Shown: positions 26,340 to 35,628, numbered from the stretch's first letter. The stretch is DNA of 64,000 nt from Nonomuraea maritima (GCF_900100395.1 NZ_FNFB01000001.1:1-64000); one strand, 5' to 3'. Numbers and translations: made by a program. The notes: generated from the sequence alone by a model not told the origin.

Positions 26340-27310
26340 GGGTTCACCCGCTCAGCGATGAGTGCGTTGACGAGGGATGCTCCGTGCGCGGCGTCGTCGA
26401 CGCTGATCGCGAGCCGGCCGCCGGAACGGTAGCGGAGGACGAGGCACTCGCCACCGCGCACCATGATGGTGGCGCGTCCGGGGAGACCGCGGAAGCCCCA
26501 ACCTCCCACCTCGGTCGCTCTCAGCTCCTCCGCCCAGGCCGACTCGACGGTCTCCAGCCTGATCCGGCGCCGCGGCCAGCCGAAGGGGCCGAAGCCGATG
26601 ACGACCCGATCGCCGCCGACCCTGACCGTGAGCGACATCGTGACCAGCACCACCAGGGTGCCGACGGCGACGGCGGGCAGGAACGAGAGATACATCCCGA
26701 CGTCGTCGTCCGTGTCCAGCGTGCTCAGGAAGGCCAGGACGGCAAAGAAGGCCAGGACGACGAGGCCGACCATGACGGTCGTCGTGTTCCTCGCGTGTCC
26801 CACCCAGACCGTCTGGCGACCCGGTTCCAGCCGCAGGCGGGGCGGCGCGGGGGGCGGGATGTCCGGCTCTCCCGGCTCGCCCCTGCCGAGGTAGCCGGCG
26901 ACCGTCCCGGCGACGGCGGCGCAGCCCAGGACCGCCGCGAGGTGCCAGCCCGGCAGCAGCGCCGAGCGCCAGTCGGGGACGTCGAGGTTGGCGGCCAGCG
27001 TCGAGAGGTTCACGCCCATCGCGAGCGTGCCCACCCCGACCAGCAGGCCCCACCAGCTCGCCCGGTGCACGCGCCTGGCCCGCCCGCGCCCGTACGCGCC
27101 GGCCGCGATCAGGGCGGCGCACGTCACCACCCAGACCGGCATGGACACGACCAGGAATTCGCCGAACGTGGCCGCGCCGTCAGGAACCAGGCCGAACGTC
27201 CAGTGGGTGGCCATCGGGTCGGGCAGCCGTTCGCGCACGGCCAAGGGGGTGGCGATCAGCACGGCGCTCACGAGCAGGACCCAACCGGCCGCCGCAAGGC
27301 GAGAGATCAC
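26336..27310 (-). CDS. DUF1648-type membrane protein
   Basis: A 324-residue membrane protein with an N-terminal DUF1648-like segment (about 15-60, with the conserved LPDPMATHW-like turn), five or so helices, and a C-terminal cytosolic PH-like part (from about 225) rich in beta strands. Proteins of this kind often sit behind YtrA-type GntR repressors, as here: the start overlaps the regulator stop. Function unknown; envelope sensing or transport has been suggested for relatives. Confidence 0.8.
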   Translation of the reverse strand: MISRLAAAGWVLLVSAVLIATPLAVRERLPDPMATHWTFGLVPDGAATFGEFLVVSMPVWVVTCAALIAAGAYGRGRARRVHRASWWGLLVGVGTLAMGVNLSTLAANLDVPDWRSALLPGWHLAAVLGCAAVAGTVAGYLGRGEPGEPDIPPPAPPRLRLEPGRQTVWVGHARNTTTVMVGLVVLAFFAVLAFLSTLDTDDDVGMYLSFLPAVAVGTLVVLVTMSLTVRVGGDRVVIGFGPFGWPRRRIRLETVESAWAEELRATEVGGWGFRGLPGRATIMVRGGECLVLRYRSGGRLAISVDDAAHGASLVNALIAERVNP

Positions 27311-27654
27311 GGGAGTTCCTCCAGGATTCTGAAGAGATCGTCACGGCCGTAGCCGTACCTTCTGGCCTCGTCCAGCAGCTCGCGCGCCCGCTGGACGAGC
27401 AGGGCGCGGCCGTCGGCCCGCCCCGTCACGCTGACGCCGCGCCCGCGCCTGAACTCCAGCAACCCCTCGTCGCGCAGGCCGCGCAGGGCCCGCAGCACGG
27501 TATTGGGGTTGATGCCGAGCGCGCCCGCGATCTCGCGGGCGGGGGGAAGGCGGTCACCGGGCTGGTAGGAGCCCTCGCCGATGGCCCGGCGGAGTGCCCC
27601 TGCCACCTGCTCGTGCAGCGGCCGGACATCGTTCAGGTCGAGTGTCAGCAACAT
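27307..27654 (-). CDS. GntR-family regulator, YtrA subfamily
   Basis: A short 115-residue repressor: winged helix with LHEQVAGALRRAI, the RLPPAREIAGALGINPNTVLRAL recognition helix region, a GRGVSV wing, and a short C-terminal dimerisation helix pair instead of a ligand domain. This is the YtrA layout. ATG 27654 is set by the MLLTLDLNDVRPLHEQ block. A 23-bp palindrome touches the start codon and is a strong autoregulation candidate. The two following genes overlap it and each other. Confidence 0.9.
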   Translation of the reverse strand: MLLTLDLNDVRPLHEQVAGALRRAIGEGSYQPGDRLPPAREIAGALGINPNTVLRALRGLRDEGLLEFRRGRGVSVTGRADGRALLVQRARELLDEARRYGYGRDDLFRILEELP

Positions 27655-27676
27655 GGTGCTAATGACACTAACACCA
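27654..27676 (-). promoter_or_regulatory. candidate YtrA-type operator
   Basis: An imperfect palindrome with 9 of 11 matched pairs around position 27665 (TGGTG arm at 27654-27658, CACCA arm at 27672-27676). It directly abuts the regulator's start codon, so a leaderless or very short leader transcript is possible. Confidence 0.6.
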
Positions 27677-27714
27677 ACAATCGGGTCAGGATGATTCGTG
27701 GGATGAACCCCTGT

Positions 27715-27744
27715 TTGTGAGTACGCAGAAACCGTGGATAGCAT
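27715..27744 (+). promoter_or_regulatory. candidate pepA promoter
   Basis: TTGTGA (27715-27720), an 18-bp spacer and TAGCAT (27739-27744) stand 8 bases before the GTG at 27753. The spacing fits a leaderless or nearly leaderless mRNA and argues against the longer in-frame start at 27717. Confidence 0.4.
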
Positions 27745-27752
27745 CGGTTTAC

Positions 27753-29222
27753 GTGACCACAGTGCGGCTGAACTCAGCAGATCCCGTCTCTCTCGACACC
27801 GACGCCCTGATCGTCGGATTCACGTCCGGGCCGGACGGCCCCACCCCCGCCGGGGGCGGTGAGTCCCTGGAGTCGGCGTTCGGCGGCAAGCTCGCCGCGT
27901 CCCTCAGCGCCATCGCGTTCACCGGCAAGGCGGGTGAACTGGCCAAGCTGCCGACGTTCGGCGCCATCGCCGCTCCGCTGCTGGTCGCCGTCGGGCTGGG
28001 CGACTCCCCCGACCCCGAGGCGCTGCGCCGCGCCGCCGGCGTCGCCGTGCGCTCCCTCGCCGGCACCGCCCGCGTCGCGCTCGCGCTGCCCGCAGGCACC
28101 GACGAGGAGGCCGAGGCCGTCGCGCTCGGCGGTCTGCTGGGCGCGTACACCTTCACCCGCTACCGCACCAACGGCGAGCAGAAGGCGCCCGTCGGCGAGA
28201 TCACGGTCGTCTCCGGCCAGGCCGAGGGCGTGGCCGAGCGCGCGAGCGCGCTGGCCGAGTCGGTCGGCCTCGTGCGCGACCTCGTCAACACGCCTCCGTC
28301 CCACCTGTGGCCGGCCAAGTTCGCCGAGCTGGCCGAGCAGGCGGGCGCGCAGGCCGGGCTCAGCGTCGAGGTGCTCGACGAGAAGCAGCTCAAGGACGGC
28401 GGCTACGGCGGCCTCATCGGCGTCGGCCAGGGCTCGGTCAACCCGCCGCGCCTGGTCCGGGTCGCCTACAACCACCCCGAGGCCACCAAGACGCTCGCGT
28501 TCGTCGGCAAGGGCATCACGTTCGACTCGGGCGGCCTGTCGATCAAGCCGACGTCCGGCATGGTGACCATGAAGTCCGACATGGGCGGCGCCGCCGTCGT
28601 GCTCGGCGCGGTGATCGGCATCGCCAAGCTCGGCCTGCCCGTCAACGCCGTCGCCTACCTCTGCCTGGCGGAGAACCTGCCGAGCGGCACCGCTCAGCGC
28701 CCCTCCGACGTGATCCACAGCTACAGCGGCAAGACCGTCGAGGTGCTCGACACCGACGCCGAGGGCCGCCTGGTGCTCATGGACGGCATCTCCCGCGCGG
28801 GTGAGGACAACCCCGACCTCATCGTCGACGTCGCCACCCTCACCGGCGCCCAGATCGTCTCGCTCGGCTGGCGCACCGCCGGCATCATGGCCAACGACGA
28901 CGCCGTCAGGGAGCTCCTCGTCGAGACCGCCACCACCGCGGGCGAGAGCGCGTGGGGCATGCCGCTGCCCGAGGAGCTGCGCAAGGGCCTCGACTCGCCG
29001 ATCGCCGACATCGCCAACCTGCACCCCGAGCGCATGGGTGGCATGCTGACCGCGGGCATCTTCCTGCGGGAGTTCGTGCCCGACGGCGTGCGCTGGGCCC
29101 ACATCGACATGGCAGGACCCGCCTTCAACAGCGGCGAGCCGTACGGATACATCCCGAAGGGCGGCACCGGCGCCTTCACGCGCACGCTGATCGGACTCGC
29201 AGAGCGGCACGCGAGCATCTGA
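27753..29222 (+). CDS. pepA: leucyl aminopeptidase PepA (M17)
   Basis: Cytosolic zinc/manganese aminopeptidase of 489 residues. The C-terminal catalytic domain has KGITFDSGGLSIKP, the metal-binding DMGGAA block and DTDAEGRLVLMD (usual family motif NTDAEGRL, here Asp for Asn). GTG 27753 is preferred from promoter spacing. lpd follows after 51 bp on the same strand. Confidence 0.93.
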   Translation: MTTVRLNSADPVSLDTDALIVGFTSGPDGPTPAGGGESLESAFGGKLAASLSAIAFTGKAGELAKLPTFGAIAAPLLVAVGLGDSPDPEALRRAAGVAVRSLAGTARVALALPAGTDEEAEAVALGGLLGAYTFTRYRTNGEQKAPVGEITVVSGQAEGVAERASALAESVGLVRDLVNTPPSHLWPAKFAELAEQAGAQAGLSVEVLDEKQLKDGGYGGLIGVGQGSVNPPRLVRVAYNHPEATKTLAFVGKGITFDSGGLSIKPTSGMVTMKSDMGGAAVVLGAVIGIAKLGLPVNAVAYLCLAENLPSGTAQRPSDVIHSYSGKTVEVLDTDAEGRLVLMDGISRAGEDNPDLIVDVATLTGAQIVSLGWRTAGIMANDDAVRELLVETATTAGESAWGMPLPEELRKGLDSPIADIANLHPERMGGMLTAGIFLREFVPDGVRWAHIDMAGPAFNSGEPYGYIPKGGTGAFTRTLIGLAERHASI

Positions 29223-29273
29223 AACAAATGAAAAGATGACGGCATCACGAACACCCCGACAAGGAGCCTTCCA

Positions 29274-30638
29274 GTGGCCTATGACATCGTCGTCCTAGGA
29301 GGCGGCAGCGGCGGCTACGCCTGCGCGCTCCGGGCGGCTGAGCTGGGCAAGTCGGTCGCCCTGATCGAGAAGGACAAGATCGGCGGCACCTGCCTCCACC
29401 GGGGATGCATCCCCACCAAGGCCCTGCTGCACTCCGCCGAGGTCGCCGACGAGACGCGCGAGAGCGCGAGCTACGGCGTGAAGGCGAGTTTCGAGGGCAT
29501 CGACGTCCAGGGCGTCCACGCGTTCAAGGACAAGATCATCACCCGCGCCTGGAAGGGCGTGCAGGGCCTGCTCAAGGGCGCCGGCGTGACGATCGTCGAG
29601 GGCGAGGGCCACCTCGTCGGCCCCGACCGCGTCCAGGTCGGCTCCGAGGTCTACGAGGGCCGCAACATCGTCCTGGCCACGGGCTCGGCGCCCAGGACGC
29701 TGCCCGGTCTCGAGATCGACGGCGAGCGGGTCATCACCAGCGAGCACACCCTCAAGATGGAGCGCGTGCCCACGTCGGTGATCGTGCTGGGCGGCGGCGT
29801 CATCGGCGTCGAGCTGGCCAGCGTCTACCGGTCGTTCGGCGCCGAGGTCACCATCGTCGAGGCGCTGCCGCACCTGCTGCCCACCGAGGAGGAGTCCAGC
29901 TCCAAGCTGCTCGAGCGGGCCTTCCGCCGCCGCGGCATCAAGTACGAGCTGGGCGTCTTCTTCGACAGCGTCAAGACCACCGAGACCGGCGTCGTCGTCA
30001 CCCTCGCCAACGGCAAGACCCTCGACGCCGAGCTCCTGCTCGTGGCCGTCGGCCGCGGCGCGGTCAGCGCCGGCATGGGCTTCGAGGAGCGGGGCATCGC
30101 CATCGAGCGCGGCGCGGTCGTGGTCGACGAGCACTGCCGTACGTCCGTGCCCGGCGTCTACGCCATCGGCGACCTGATCCCCACGCTGCAGCTCGCGCAC
30201 GCCGGCTTCGCCGAGGGCATCATGGTGGCCGAGCACATCGCCGGCCTCAACCCGCCGCCCATCGACTACGCGGGCGTGCCGCGCATCACCTACTCCGACC
30301 CCGAGGTGGCCTCCGTCGGCATCACCTCGGCGCAGGCGGCAGAGCGCGGCATCGAGATCGTCGAGCAGGTCTACGACCTCGCCGGCAACCCCAAGAGCCA
30401 GATCCTCGGCACCTCGGGCGCCGTGAAGGTCATCGCTCAGAAGGACGGGCCGGTCGTCGGCGTCCACATGGTGGGCCGGCGCATCGGCGAGCTCGTCACC
30501 GAGGGGCAGCTCATCTACAACTGGGAGGCCCTGCCCGCCGAGGTCGCCCAGCTCATCCACGCACACCCGACCCAGTCCGAGGCCGTCGGTGAGGCGATGC
30601 TGGCCCTGGCCGGCAAGCCGCTGCACGTACACAACTAG
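29274..30638 (+). CDS. lpd: dihydrolipoyl dehydrogenase (E3)
   Basis: Flavoprotein that reoxidises dihydrolipoamide in pyruvate and 2-oxoglutarate dehydrogenase complexes. The 454 residues show the FAD site [17 protein letters not shown], the redox-active disulfide [12 protein letters not shown], the NAD site [11 protein letters not shown], and the C-terminal catalytic HAHPTQSEA. It starts the lipoyl-enzyme run and is 38 bp upstream of the E2 gene. Confidence 0.96.
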   Translation: MAYDIVVLGGGSGGYACALRAAELGKSVALIEKDKIGGTCLHRGCIPTKALLHSAEVADETRESASYGVKASFEGIDVQGVHAFKDKIITRAWKGVQGLLKGAGVTIVEGEGHLVGPDRVQVGSEVYEGRNIVLATGSAPRTLPGLEIDGERVITSEHTLKMERVPTSVIVLGGGVIGVELASVYRSFGAEVTIVEALPHLLPTEEESSSKLLERAFRRRGIKYELGVFFDSVKTTETGVVVTLANGKTLDAELLLVAVGRGAVSAGMGFEERGIAIERGAVVVDEHCRTSVPGVYAIGDLIPTLQLAHAGFAEGIMVAEHIAGLNPPPIDYAGVPRITYSDPEVASVGITSAQAAERGIEIVEQVYDLAGNPKSQILGTSGAVKVIAQKDGPVVGVHMVGRRIGELVTEGQLIYNWEALPAEVAQLIHAHPTQSEAVGEAMLALAGKPLHVHN

Positions 30639-30676
30639 TCCAGCCCTCGAGATCAGAACGCGAGAGAAGAATAACG

Positions 30677-32140
30677 ATGCCGGTCTCCGTACAGATGCCC
30701 CAGCTCGGCGAGAGCGTGACCGAGGGCACCGTAACCCGTTGGCTGAAGAAGGAGGGCGAGCGCGTCGAAGCTGACGAGCCGCTCCTCGAGGTGTCGACCG
30801 ACAAGGTCGACACCGAGATCCCGTCGCCGTCCGCGGGTGTCCTCACCAAGATCGTCGTGGCCGAGGACGAGACCGTCGAGGTCGGCGCCGAACTCGCCAT
30901 CATCGACGAGAACGCCCAGGCGGGCGCCGCCGCCCCGGCGCCGGAGGCTCCCGCCCCGGCACCGCAGCCCGAGCCGGAGCCCGAGCCCGCCCCGGCTCCC
31001 CCGGTCTCCTCGATCCCGCAGCCGGCTCCGGCCCAGCCCGCCCCGGCCCCGCAGGCCGCCCCGGCCCCGCAGGCCGCCCCGGCCCCGCAGGCCGCTCCGG
31101 CTCCGCAGGCCGCTCCCCCGGCCCCGCAGGCCGAGGCCCCCGCGCCGTCGAACGGCGAGAGCCCCTACGTGACGCCGCTGGTGCGCAAGCTCGCCAACGA
31201 GCACGGCGTCGACCTCGACACCATCTCCGGCACCGGCGTCGGCGGCCGCATCCGCAAGCAGGACGTCCTCGAGGCGGCCAAGGCCCAGCGTGAGCGGGCA
31301 GCCGCGGCCCCGGCCCCGGCCGCCGCCGCTCCGGCAGCCGCGGCCCCCGCCGCCCAGGCTCCCGTCGCCGCGGGTCCCGTCGCCGCGGGTCCCGAGCCGG
31401 TCGAGGTCGACACGACGCTGCGCGGCCGCACCGAGAAGATGTCGCGCCTGCGTCAGACGATGTCGAAGAAGCTGGTCGAGTCGCTGCAGACGGCCGCCCA
31501 GCTCACCACGGTGGTCGAGGTCGACGTGACCCGGATCGCGCGCCTGCGCGACCAGGCCAAGGCCGACTTCCTGCGCCGTGAGGGCGTCAAGCTGTCGTTC
31601 ATGCCGTTCTTCGAGCTGGCCGCCATCGAGGCGCTCAAGCAGCACCCGAAGCTCAACGCGACGATCAACAACGAGACCATGGAGGTCACGTACTTCGACG
31701 TCGAGCACCTGGGCATCGCGGTCGACACCGAGCGCGGCCTGATCGCGGCGGTCATCAAGAACGCCGGCGACCTCAACCTCGCCGGGCTCGCCCGCAAGAC
31801 GGCCGACCTGGCCGAGCGCACCCGCGCCAACAAGGTCACGCCCGACGAGATCACCGGCGGCACGTTCACGCTGACCAACACCGGCAGCCGTGGCGCGCTG
31901 TTCGACACGCCGATCCTCAACCAGCCGCAGGTCGGCATGCTCGGCACCGGCTCCGTCGTGAAGCGGCCCGTGGTGATCGACACGCCTGAGGGCGAGGTCA
32001 TCGCGATCCGGTCGATGGTCTACCTGGCGCTGACCTACGACCACCGCCTGGTCGACGGCGCCGACGCGGCCCGCTTCCTGACCACGGTGAAGCGTCGTCT
32101 CGAGGAGGGCCGCTTCGAGGCCCAGCTCGGGCTCGCGTAG
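30677..32140 (+). CDS. sucB: 2-oxo acid dehydrogenase E2 component (dihydrolipoamide acyltransferase)
   Basis: A 487-residue core acyltransferase. One lipoyl domain (1-78) carries the lipoylated Lys in STDKVDTEI; an Ala/Pro-rich linker with tandem repeats follows; the E3/E1-binding domain is near 165-205 ([17 protein letters not shown]); the catalytic domain ends with [14 protein letters not shown] (active His and Asp). In actinobacteria this SucB/DlaT-type E2 usually serves pyruvate dehydrogenase and related mixed complexes. Single lipoyl domain versus two or three in some relatives. Confidence 0.93.
   Translation: MPVSVQMPQLGESVTEGTVTRWLKKEGERVEADEPLLEVSTDKVDTEIPSPSAGVLTKIVVAEDETVEVGAELAIIDENAQAGAAAPAPEAPAPAPQPEPEPEPAPAPPVSSIPQPAPAQPAPAPQAAPAPQAAPAPQAAPAPQAAPPAPQAEAPAPSNGESPYVTPLVRKLANEHGVDLDTISGTGVGGRIRKQDVLEAAKAQRERAAAAPAPAAAAPAAAAPAAQAPVAAGPVAAGPEPVEVDTTLRGRTEKMSRLRQTMSKKLVESLQTAAQLTTVVEVDVTRIARLRDQAKADFLRREGVKLSFMPFFELAAIEALKQHPKLNATINNETMEVTYFDVEHLGIAVDTERGLIAAVIKNAGDLNLAGLARKTADLAERTRANKVTPDEITGGTFTLTNTGSRGALFDTPILNQPQVGMLGTGSVVKRPVVIDTPEGEVIAIRSMVYLALTYDHRLVDGADAARFLTTVKRRLEEGRFEAQLGLA
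31040..31111 (+). repeat. 18-bp tandem repeats in the E2 linker
   Basis: Three identical copies (31040-31057, 31058-31075, 31076-31093) and a fourth with two substitutions. They encode repeats of the Ala-Pro-rich swinging-arm linker, so copy number could vary between strains and alter linker length. Confidence 0.9.
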
Positions 32141-32155
32141 TCCGGCGGCGCTCTG

Positions 32156-32196
32156 AAGGCCGGGCGGACCCGACTCCGGGTCCGCCCGGCCTTTTT
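32156..32196 (+). terminator. intrinsic terminator after the E2 gene
   Basis: A 15-bp GC stem (32158-32172 with 32177-32191) and 4-nt loop, extended by A-T pairs into a run of five T at 32192-32196. It closes the pepA-lpd-E2 transcript. Confidence 0.93.
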
Positions 32197-32212
32197 CGTC
32201 TACCGTGAGGCC

Positions 32213-33106
32213 ATGGCGATCATCGTGACCGGGGCTTCCGGGTTGCTGGGGTCGGCGCTGACGCGGGCGCTGCGCGAGCGCGGGCGCGACGTCGTCAGGT
32301 TCGTACGCCGCGAGCCCCGCGCCGCCGACGAGGTGTCCTGGCGGCCGTCCGAGCGGGTCGTCGACCTGTCGGCGCTGGAGGGCGCCGACGCGGTGGTGCA
32401 TCTGGCGGGGGCGTCGATCGCGGGGCGGCGCTGGAACGACGCCTACAAGCGCGAACTGGTGCGCAGCCGGGTCGAGGGCACCAGGGTGCTCGTCGACGCC
32501 CTGGGGCGGCTGTCGAGGCCGCCTGAGGTGTTCCTGACGGCCTCCGGGGTCGACTTCTACGGCGACACCGGCGACCAGGTGGTGGACGAGAGTCACCCCA
32601 GGGGCACGGGGTTCCTGTCCGACCTGTGCGAGCAGTGGGAGGGCGAGGCCCGCAGGGCAGCCGAGGCGGGCGTCAGGAGCGTCCAGGCGCGTACGGGGCT
32701 GGCGCTCAGCCGTCGCGGCGGCATGCTGGGCCGGGTGCTGCCGGTCTTCCGGATGGGCCTCGGCGCACCGCTCGGCACGGGCCGGCAGTACTGGTCGTGG
32801 ATCACCGTGGACGACTGGGTCGAGGCCGTCCTGCACGTGCTGGCGAACCCCGACGTCGAGGGGCCGGTCAACTTCACCTCGCCGCGGCCCGTCACGAACG
32901 CCGAGTTCACCAGGAAGCTCGGCAAGGCCCTTGGCCGCAGCACGATGCCGATGCCCGTGCCGGGCTTCGCGCTCGCCCTCGGGCTCGGCGAGTTCGCCGG
33001 CGCGGGGCTGCTGCCCTCGCACCGCGTCCTGCCGCGGAAATTGACGGACAGCGGGTACCGCTTCGCCCATACCGGTCTCGACGACGCGTTGAGCGCCGTA
33101 CTCTAG
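32213..33106 (+). CDS. TIGR01777-family SDR-type oxidoreductase
   Basis: A 297-residue extended short-chain dehydrogenase fold: TGASGLLGSALTRAL nucleotide site, VVHLAGASIAGRRW, the FYGDTGDQVVDE active-site region with Tyr, and a C-terminal DUF1731-like PVPGFALALGLGE block. Relatives (YfcH/SulA-type) have been linked to cell division inhibition or nucleotide-sugar work, but the role is unclear. It starts 16 bp after the E2 terminator. Confidence 0.9.
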   Translation: MAIIVTGASGLLGSALTRALRERGRDVVRFVRREPRAADEVSWRPSERVVDLSALEGADAVVHLAGASIAGRRWNDAYKRELVRSRVEGTRVLVDALGRLSRPPEVFLTASGVDFYGDTGDQVVDESHPRGTGFLSDLCEQWEGEARRAAEAGVRSVQARTGLALSRRGGMLGRVLPVFRMGLGAPLGTGRQYWSWITVDDWVEAVLHVLANPDVEGPVNFTSPRPVTNAEFTRKLGKALGRSTMPMPVPGFALALGLGEFAGAGLLPSHRVLPRKLTDSGYRFAHTGLDDALSAVL

Positions 33107-33140
33107 TGGCGGTTGCTACAGCGGGTGGGAGAGTTTCGCC

Positions 33141-33875
33141 ATGAGCCGTACAGGTCAATCACACATCCTCGCCATCGGGGGCGGCTCCTTCCGCCCCGGC
33201 CGCCAGAACGTCGCAGAGGCCAGCGCGCTGCTGCGCTACGGCCTCGACCTGACCGGCCAGGACCGCCCGAAGCTGGGCCTGGTCGCCACCGCGGTCGGCG
33301 ACTCCACCGAGACGCTGCTGAAGATGTACGGCGCGTTCTCGCAGTGGGACGTCGAGGTGAGCCACCTGACGGTGTTCCCGATGCCCAACATGGCCGACCC
33401 GCGCGCCTGGATGCTCGAACAGGACATGATCTACGTCTCCGGCGGCAGCGTGGCGAACCTCATGGCGCTGTGGCGGCTGCACGGGTACGACGAGATGTTC
33501 GAGGAGGCCTGGCAGGCCGGCGTGGTGCTGTCGGGGCAGAGCGCCGGCGCCCTGTGCTGGCACGTCGGCGGCAACACCGACTCCTTCGGGCCCGACCTGC
33601 GGGTCTGGGCGGAGGGCATGGGCCTGCTGCCCTACTCGTGCGGCGTCCACTACGACTCCGAGGCGCAGCGCCGCCCGCTGCTGCAGGCGTCGGTGGCCTC
33701 CGGTGAGCTGCCCTCGGGCTACGCCGCCGACGAGGGCGTGGCGCTCCACTACGTCGGCACCGAGTTCATCCAGGCGGTGAGCGCGGTGCCGGGCGCGGGG
33801 GCCTACCGGGTCGAGAGCGACGGCGACGGCGGGGTCAAGGAGTTCCGGATCGAGCCGCGTCTGTTGACCCCCTGA
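33141..33875 (+). CDS. peptidase E-like (S51) hydrolase
   Basis: Class I glutamine-amidotransferase-like fold of 244 residues. The nucleophile elbow is SGQSAGALCW with the catalytic Ser, and YVSGGSVANLMALW precedes it. A conserved HYDSE block follows. Peptidase E cleaves Asp-X dipeptides; substrate here is inferred. It sits in the plus-strand run before lipB. Confidence 0.88.
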   Translation: MSRTGQSHILAIGGGSFRPGRQNVAEASALLRYGLDLTGQDRPKLGLVATAVGDSTETLLKMYGAFSQWDVEVSHLTVFPMPNMADPRAWMLEQDMIYVSGGSVANLMALWRLHGYDEMFEEAWQAGVVLSGQSAGALCWHVGGNTDSFGPDLRVWAEGMGLLPYSCGVHYDSEAQRRPLLQASVASGELPSGYAADEGVALHYVGTEFIQAVSAVPGAGAYRVESDGDGGVKEFRIEPRLLTP

Positions 33876-33912
33876 TTACCCGTCAAGGGTGAGGGAACGG
33901 CACAATAGCCTC

Positions 33913-34605
33913 ATGCGCCCCAACCTCGGGGACGATCCCCACGCGATCGCCGTCGTCCGCCTTGGTGTCGACGTCCCCTACGAGCAGGCCTGGTCGCTGC
34001 AGCGCTGGGTGCACGACAAGCGGGTCGCCGGCGAGGTCACCGACACCGTCCTGCTCCTGGAGCACGCTCCCGTCTACACCGCGGGCAAGCGCACCGCCCC
34101 CCACGAACGTCCCTCCGACGGCACGCCCGTGGTCGACGTCGACCGGGGCGGGCGGCTCACCTGGCACGGCCCTGGGCAGCTGGTCGCCTACCCGATCGTC
34201 GCCGTCGGCGACGTGGTGTCCTACGCCTGCCGCCTGGAGGACGCCATGATCCAGGTGTGCGCCGACTTCGGCGTCACGGCCCGGCGGGTGCCCGGCCGCG
34301 GCGGCGTGTGGGCGGTCGGCGAGCCGGCGCTCGGCCTGCCCGACCGGCAGCTCGGCGCGGTGGGCCTGCGGATCACGCGGGGCGTGAGCATGCACGGGTT
34401 CGCGCTCAACTGCGCCAACGACCCCCGATGGTTCAACCGCATCGCGCCGTGCGGCATCCCCGACGTGGGGGTCTCGTCGCTGTCGGCCGAGACCGGGCGG
34501 CGCATCGTCGTCGAGGAGGTCATGCCGATCGTGGAGAAGCGGCTGGCCGAGGCGCTCGGCAGGCAGGCGTACGAACTGCACGAGGAAGATCTGCTGCGGC
34601 GTTGA
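33913..34605 (+). CDS. lipB: octanoyltransferase LipB, catalytic Lys replaced
   Basis: Transfers octanoyl from acyl carrier protein to lipoyl domains, the first step of lipoate assembly. ATG 33913 is chosen; an in-frame GTG at 33889 is possible. The 230-residue protein has the RGGRLTWHGPGQLVAYP motif and the SMHGFALNC block, and the thioester Cys180 in APCGI is present. The dyad Lys, expected in a segment like RKVAAIGVRV, is Gln146 here (RQLGAVGLRI, codon CAG). That residue is normally strictly required, so activity may be reduced or lost. lipA lies 1 kb downstream. Confidence 0.93.
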   Translation: MRPNLGDDPHAIAVVRLGVDVPYEQAWSLQRWVHDKRVAGEVTDTVLLLEHAPVYTAGKRTAPHERPSDGTPVVDVDRGGRLTWHGPGQLVAYPIVAVGDVVSYACRLEDAMIQVCADFGVTARRVPGRGGVWAVGEPALGLPDRQLGAVGLRITRGVSMHGFALNCANDPRWFNRIAPCGIPDVGVSSLSAETGRRIVVEEVMPIVEKRLAEALGRQAYELHEEDLLRR

Positions 34606-34623
34606 CCCGCGTACCATCGCGGG

Positions 34624-35586
34624 ATGAGGCACTTATCGGCTCTCGCGCTCGCGTCCGTGGTGCACCTGCTGACGCTGGCGTTCGCCGCGGTGGGCGTGTG
34701 GACCGTCCTGCGCGAGCCGGGATCTCTGGTGTCGTGGCTCGTCGGCGTCCCGGCGCTGGCCATCGGATGGGGGCTGCGGCCGCGCCTGGGCCGCCTGCCC
34801 GCCGACGCCGAGGTCCTCGACCACTCGACCGCCCCCGAGCTGTACGCCGCCGCCGCCCGGGTGGCCGACCGCGTCGGCGTCCCGCGGCCGGAGAAGATCG
34901 CCGTACGCGACCTGGCCACGCGGACCCGCTACGAGCGCGTCGGCCTGCGGCGTACGCCCGTGCTCGTCGTGGGCCTGCCGCTGTGGCTGGCGCTGCCGCC
35001 CGCGCTGCGGGTGGCCCTGCTGGCCACCGCGTACGCGCGGCTGCCGACCGGCGGCGAGCGGTTGGTCGGCGAGGCGCTGACCACCCTGGAGACCTGGCGG
35101 GACGCCCTGCTCGACGCCGCCGAGCCACTGCGGGCCAGACAGGACGCGCACACCGCGATCACCGCCTCGTCCCTCGGGGCCGTGGGTCAGCCGGGCACCA
35201 CGTACGAGGTGGCCGGGCTCCTCGGCCGCCTGCTCGGGCGGGTGTTCGGCGGCCCCGTGCTGCTGGCGCGGTACGCGCTCGCCCGCCTCGCCGGGGCGGA
35301 CGAACCCCGCGCACGGGCGAGGCAGCGGGCGCTCGCCCTGCGGGCCGCCCCGGAGCGGGAGCTCGACCGGCTGGAGGAGCTGGCGGCCGACGGCGGCTAC
35401 CTCGCGCCGATGCAGTCGGCGGCGCTGCGCGGCCTGAGCCCAGCGGCGATCCGGCAGGACGCGCTGGCCCGGTCCGGTTCCTGCGACTCCGCCGAGCTGC
35501 TCGACGCCGCCGGGTCGGAGCTGATCGACCGGGAGCTGAAGGCCTGCTACAGCAGGGCGATCGGCGGGTTCGGCCTGATCAGCTGA
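34624..35586 (+). CDS. M48-like membrane protein lacking the zinc motif
   Basis: A 320-residue protein with two N-terminal hydrophobic segments (about 8-28 and 35-52) and then a layout like M48/HtpX peptidases: PELYAAAARVADRVGVPRP, TPVLVVGLPLWLAL and ALRVALLATAYARL. Where the intact enzyme has HExxH (compare AHELSH in the HtpX of this window), this one reads TAYAR (135-139). It is probably a pseudo-protease. It lies 18 bp after lipB and 42 bp before lipA, so all three may be cotranscribed. Confidence 0.7.
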   Translation: MRHLSALALASVVHLLTLAFAAVGVWTVLREPGSLVSWLVGVPALAIGWGLRPRLGRLPADAEVLDHSTAPELYAAAARVADRVGVPRPEKIAVRDLATRTRYERVGLRRTPVLVVGLPLWLALPPALRVALLATAYARLPTGGERLVGEALTTLETWRDALLDAAEPLRARQDAHTAITASSLGAVGQPGTTYEVAGLLGRLLGRVFGGPVLLARYALARLAGADEPRARARQRALALRAAPERELDRLEELAADGGYLAPMQSAALRGLSPAAIRQDALARSGSCDSAELLDAAGSELIDRELKACYSRAIGGFGLIS

Positions 35587-35628
35587 CCCTGGAACCGGCA
35601 GCTTTCCCGGGAGACGTAAGCTGAACTC

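Noticed and set aside
30653..33070. Minus-strand open frame opposite the lipoyl E2 gene
   Set aside because: A mirror of the E2 and SDR genes, with Gly/Arg repeats from the Ala/Pro linker.
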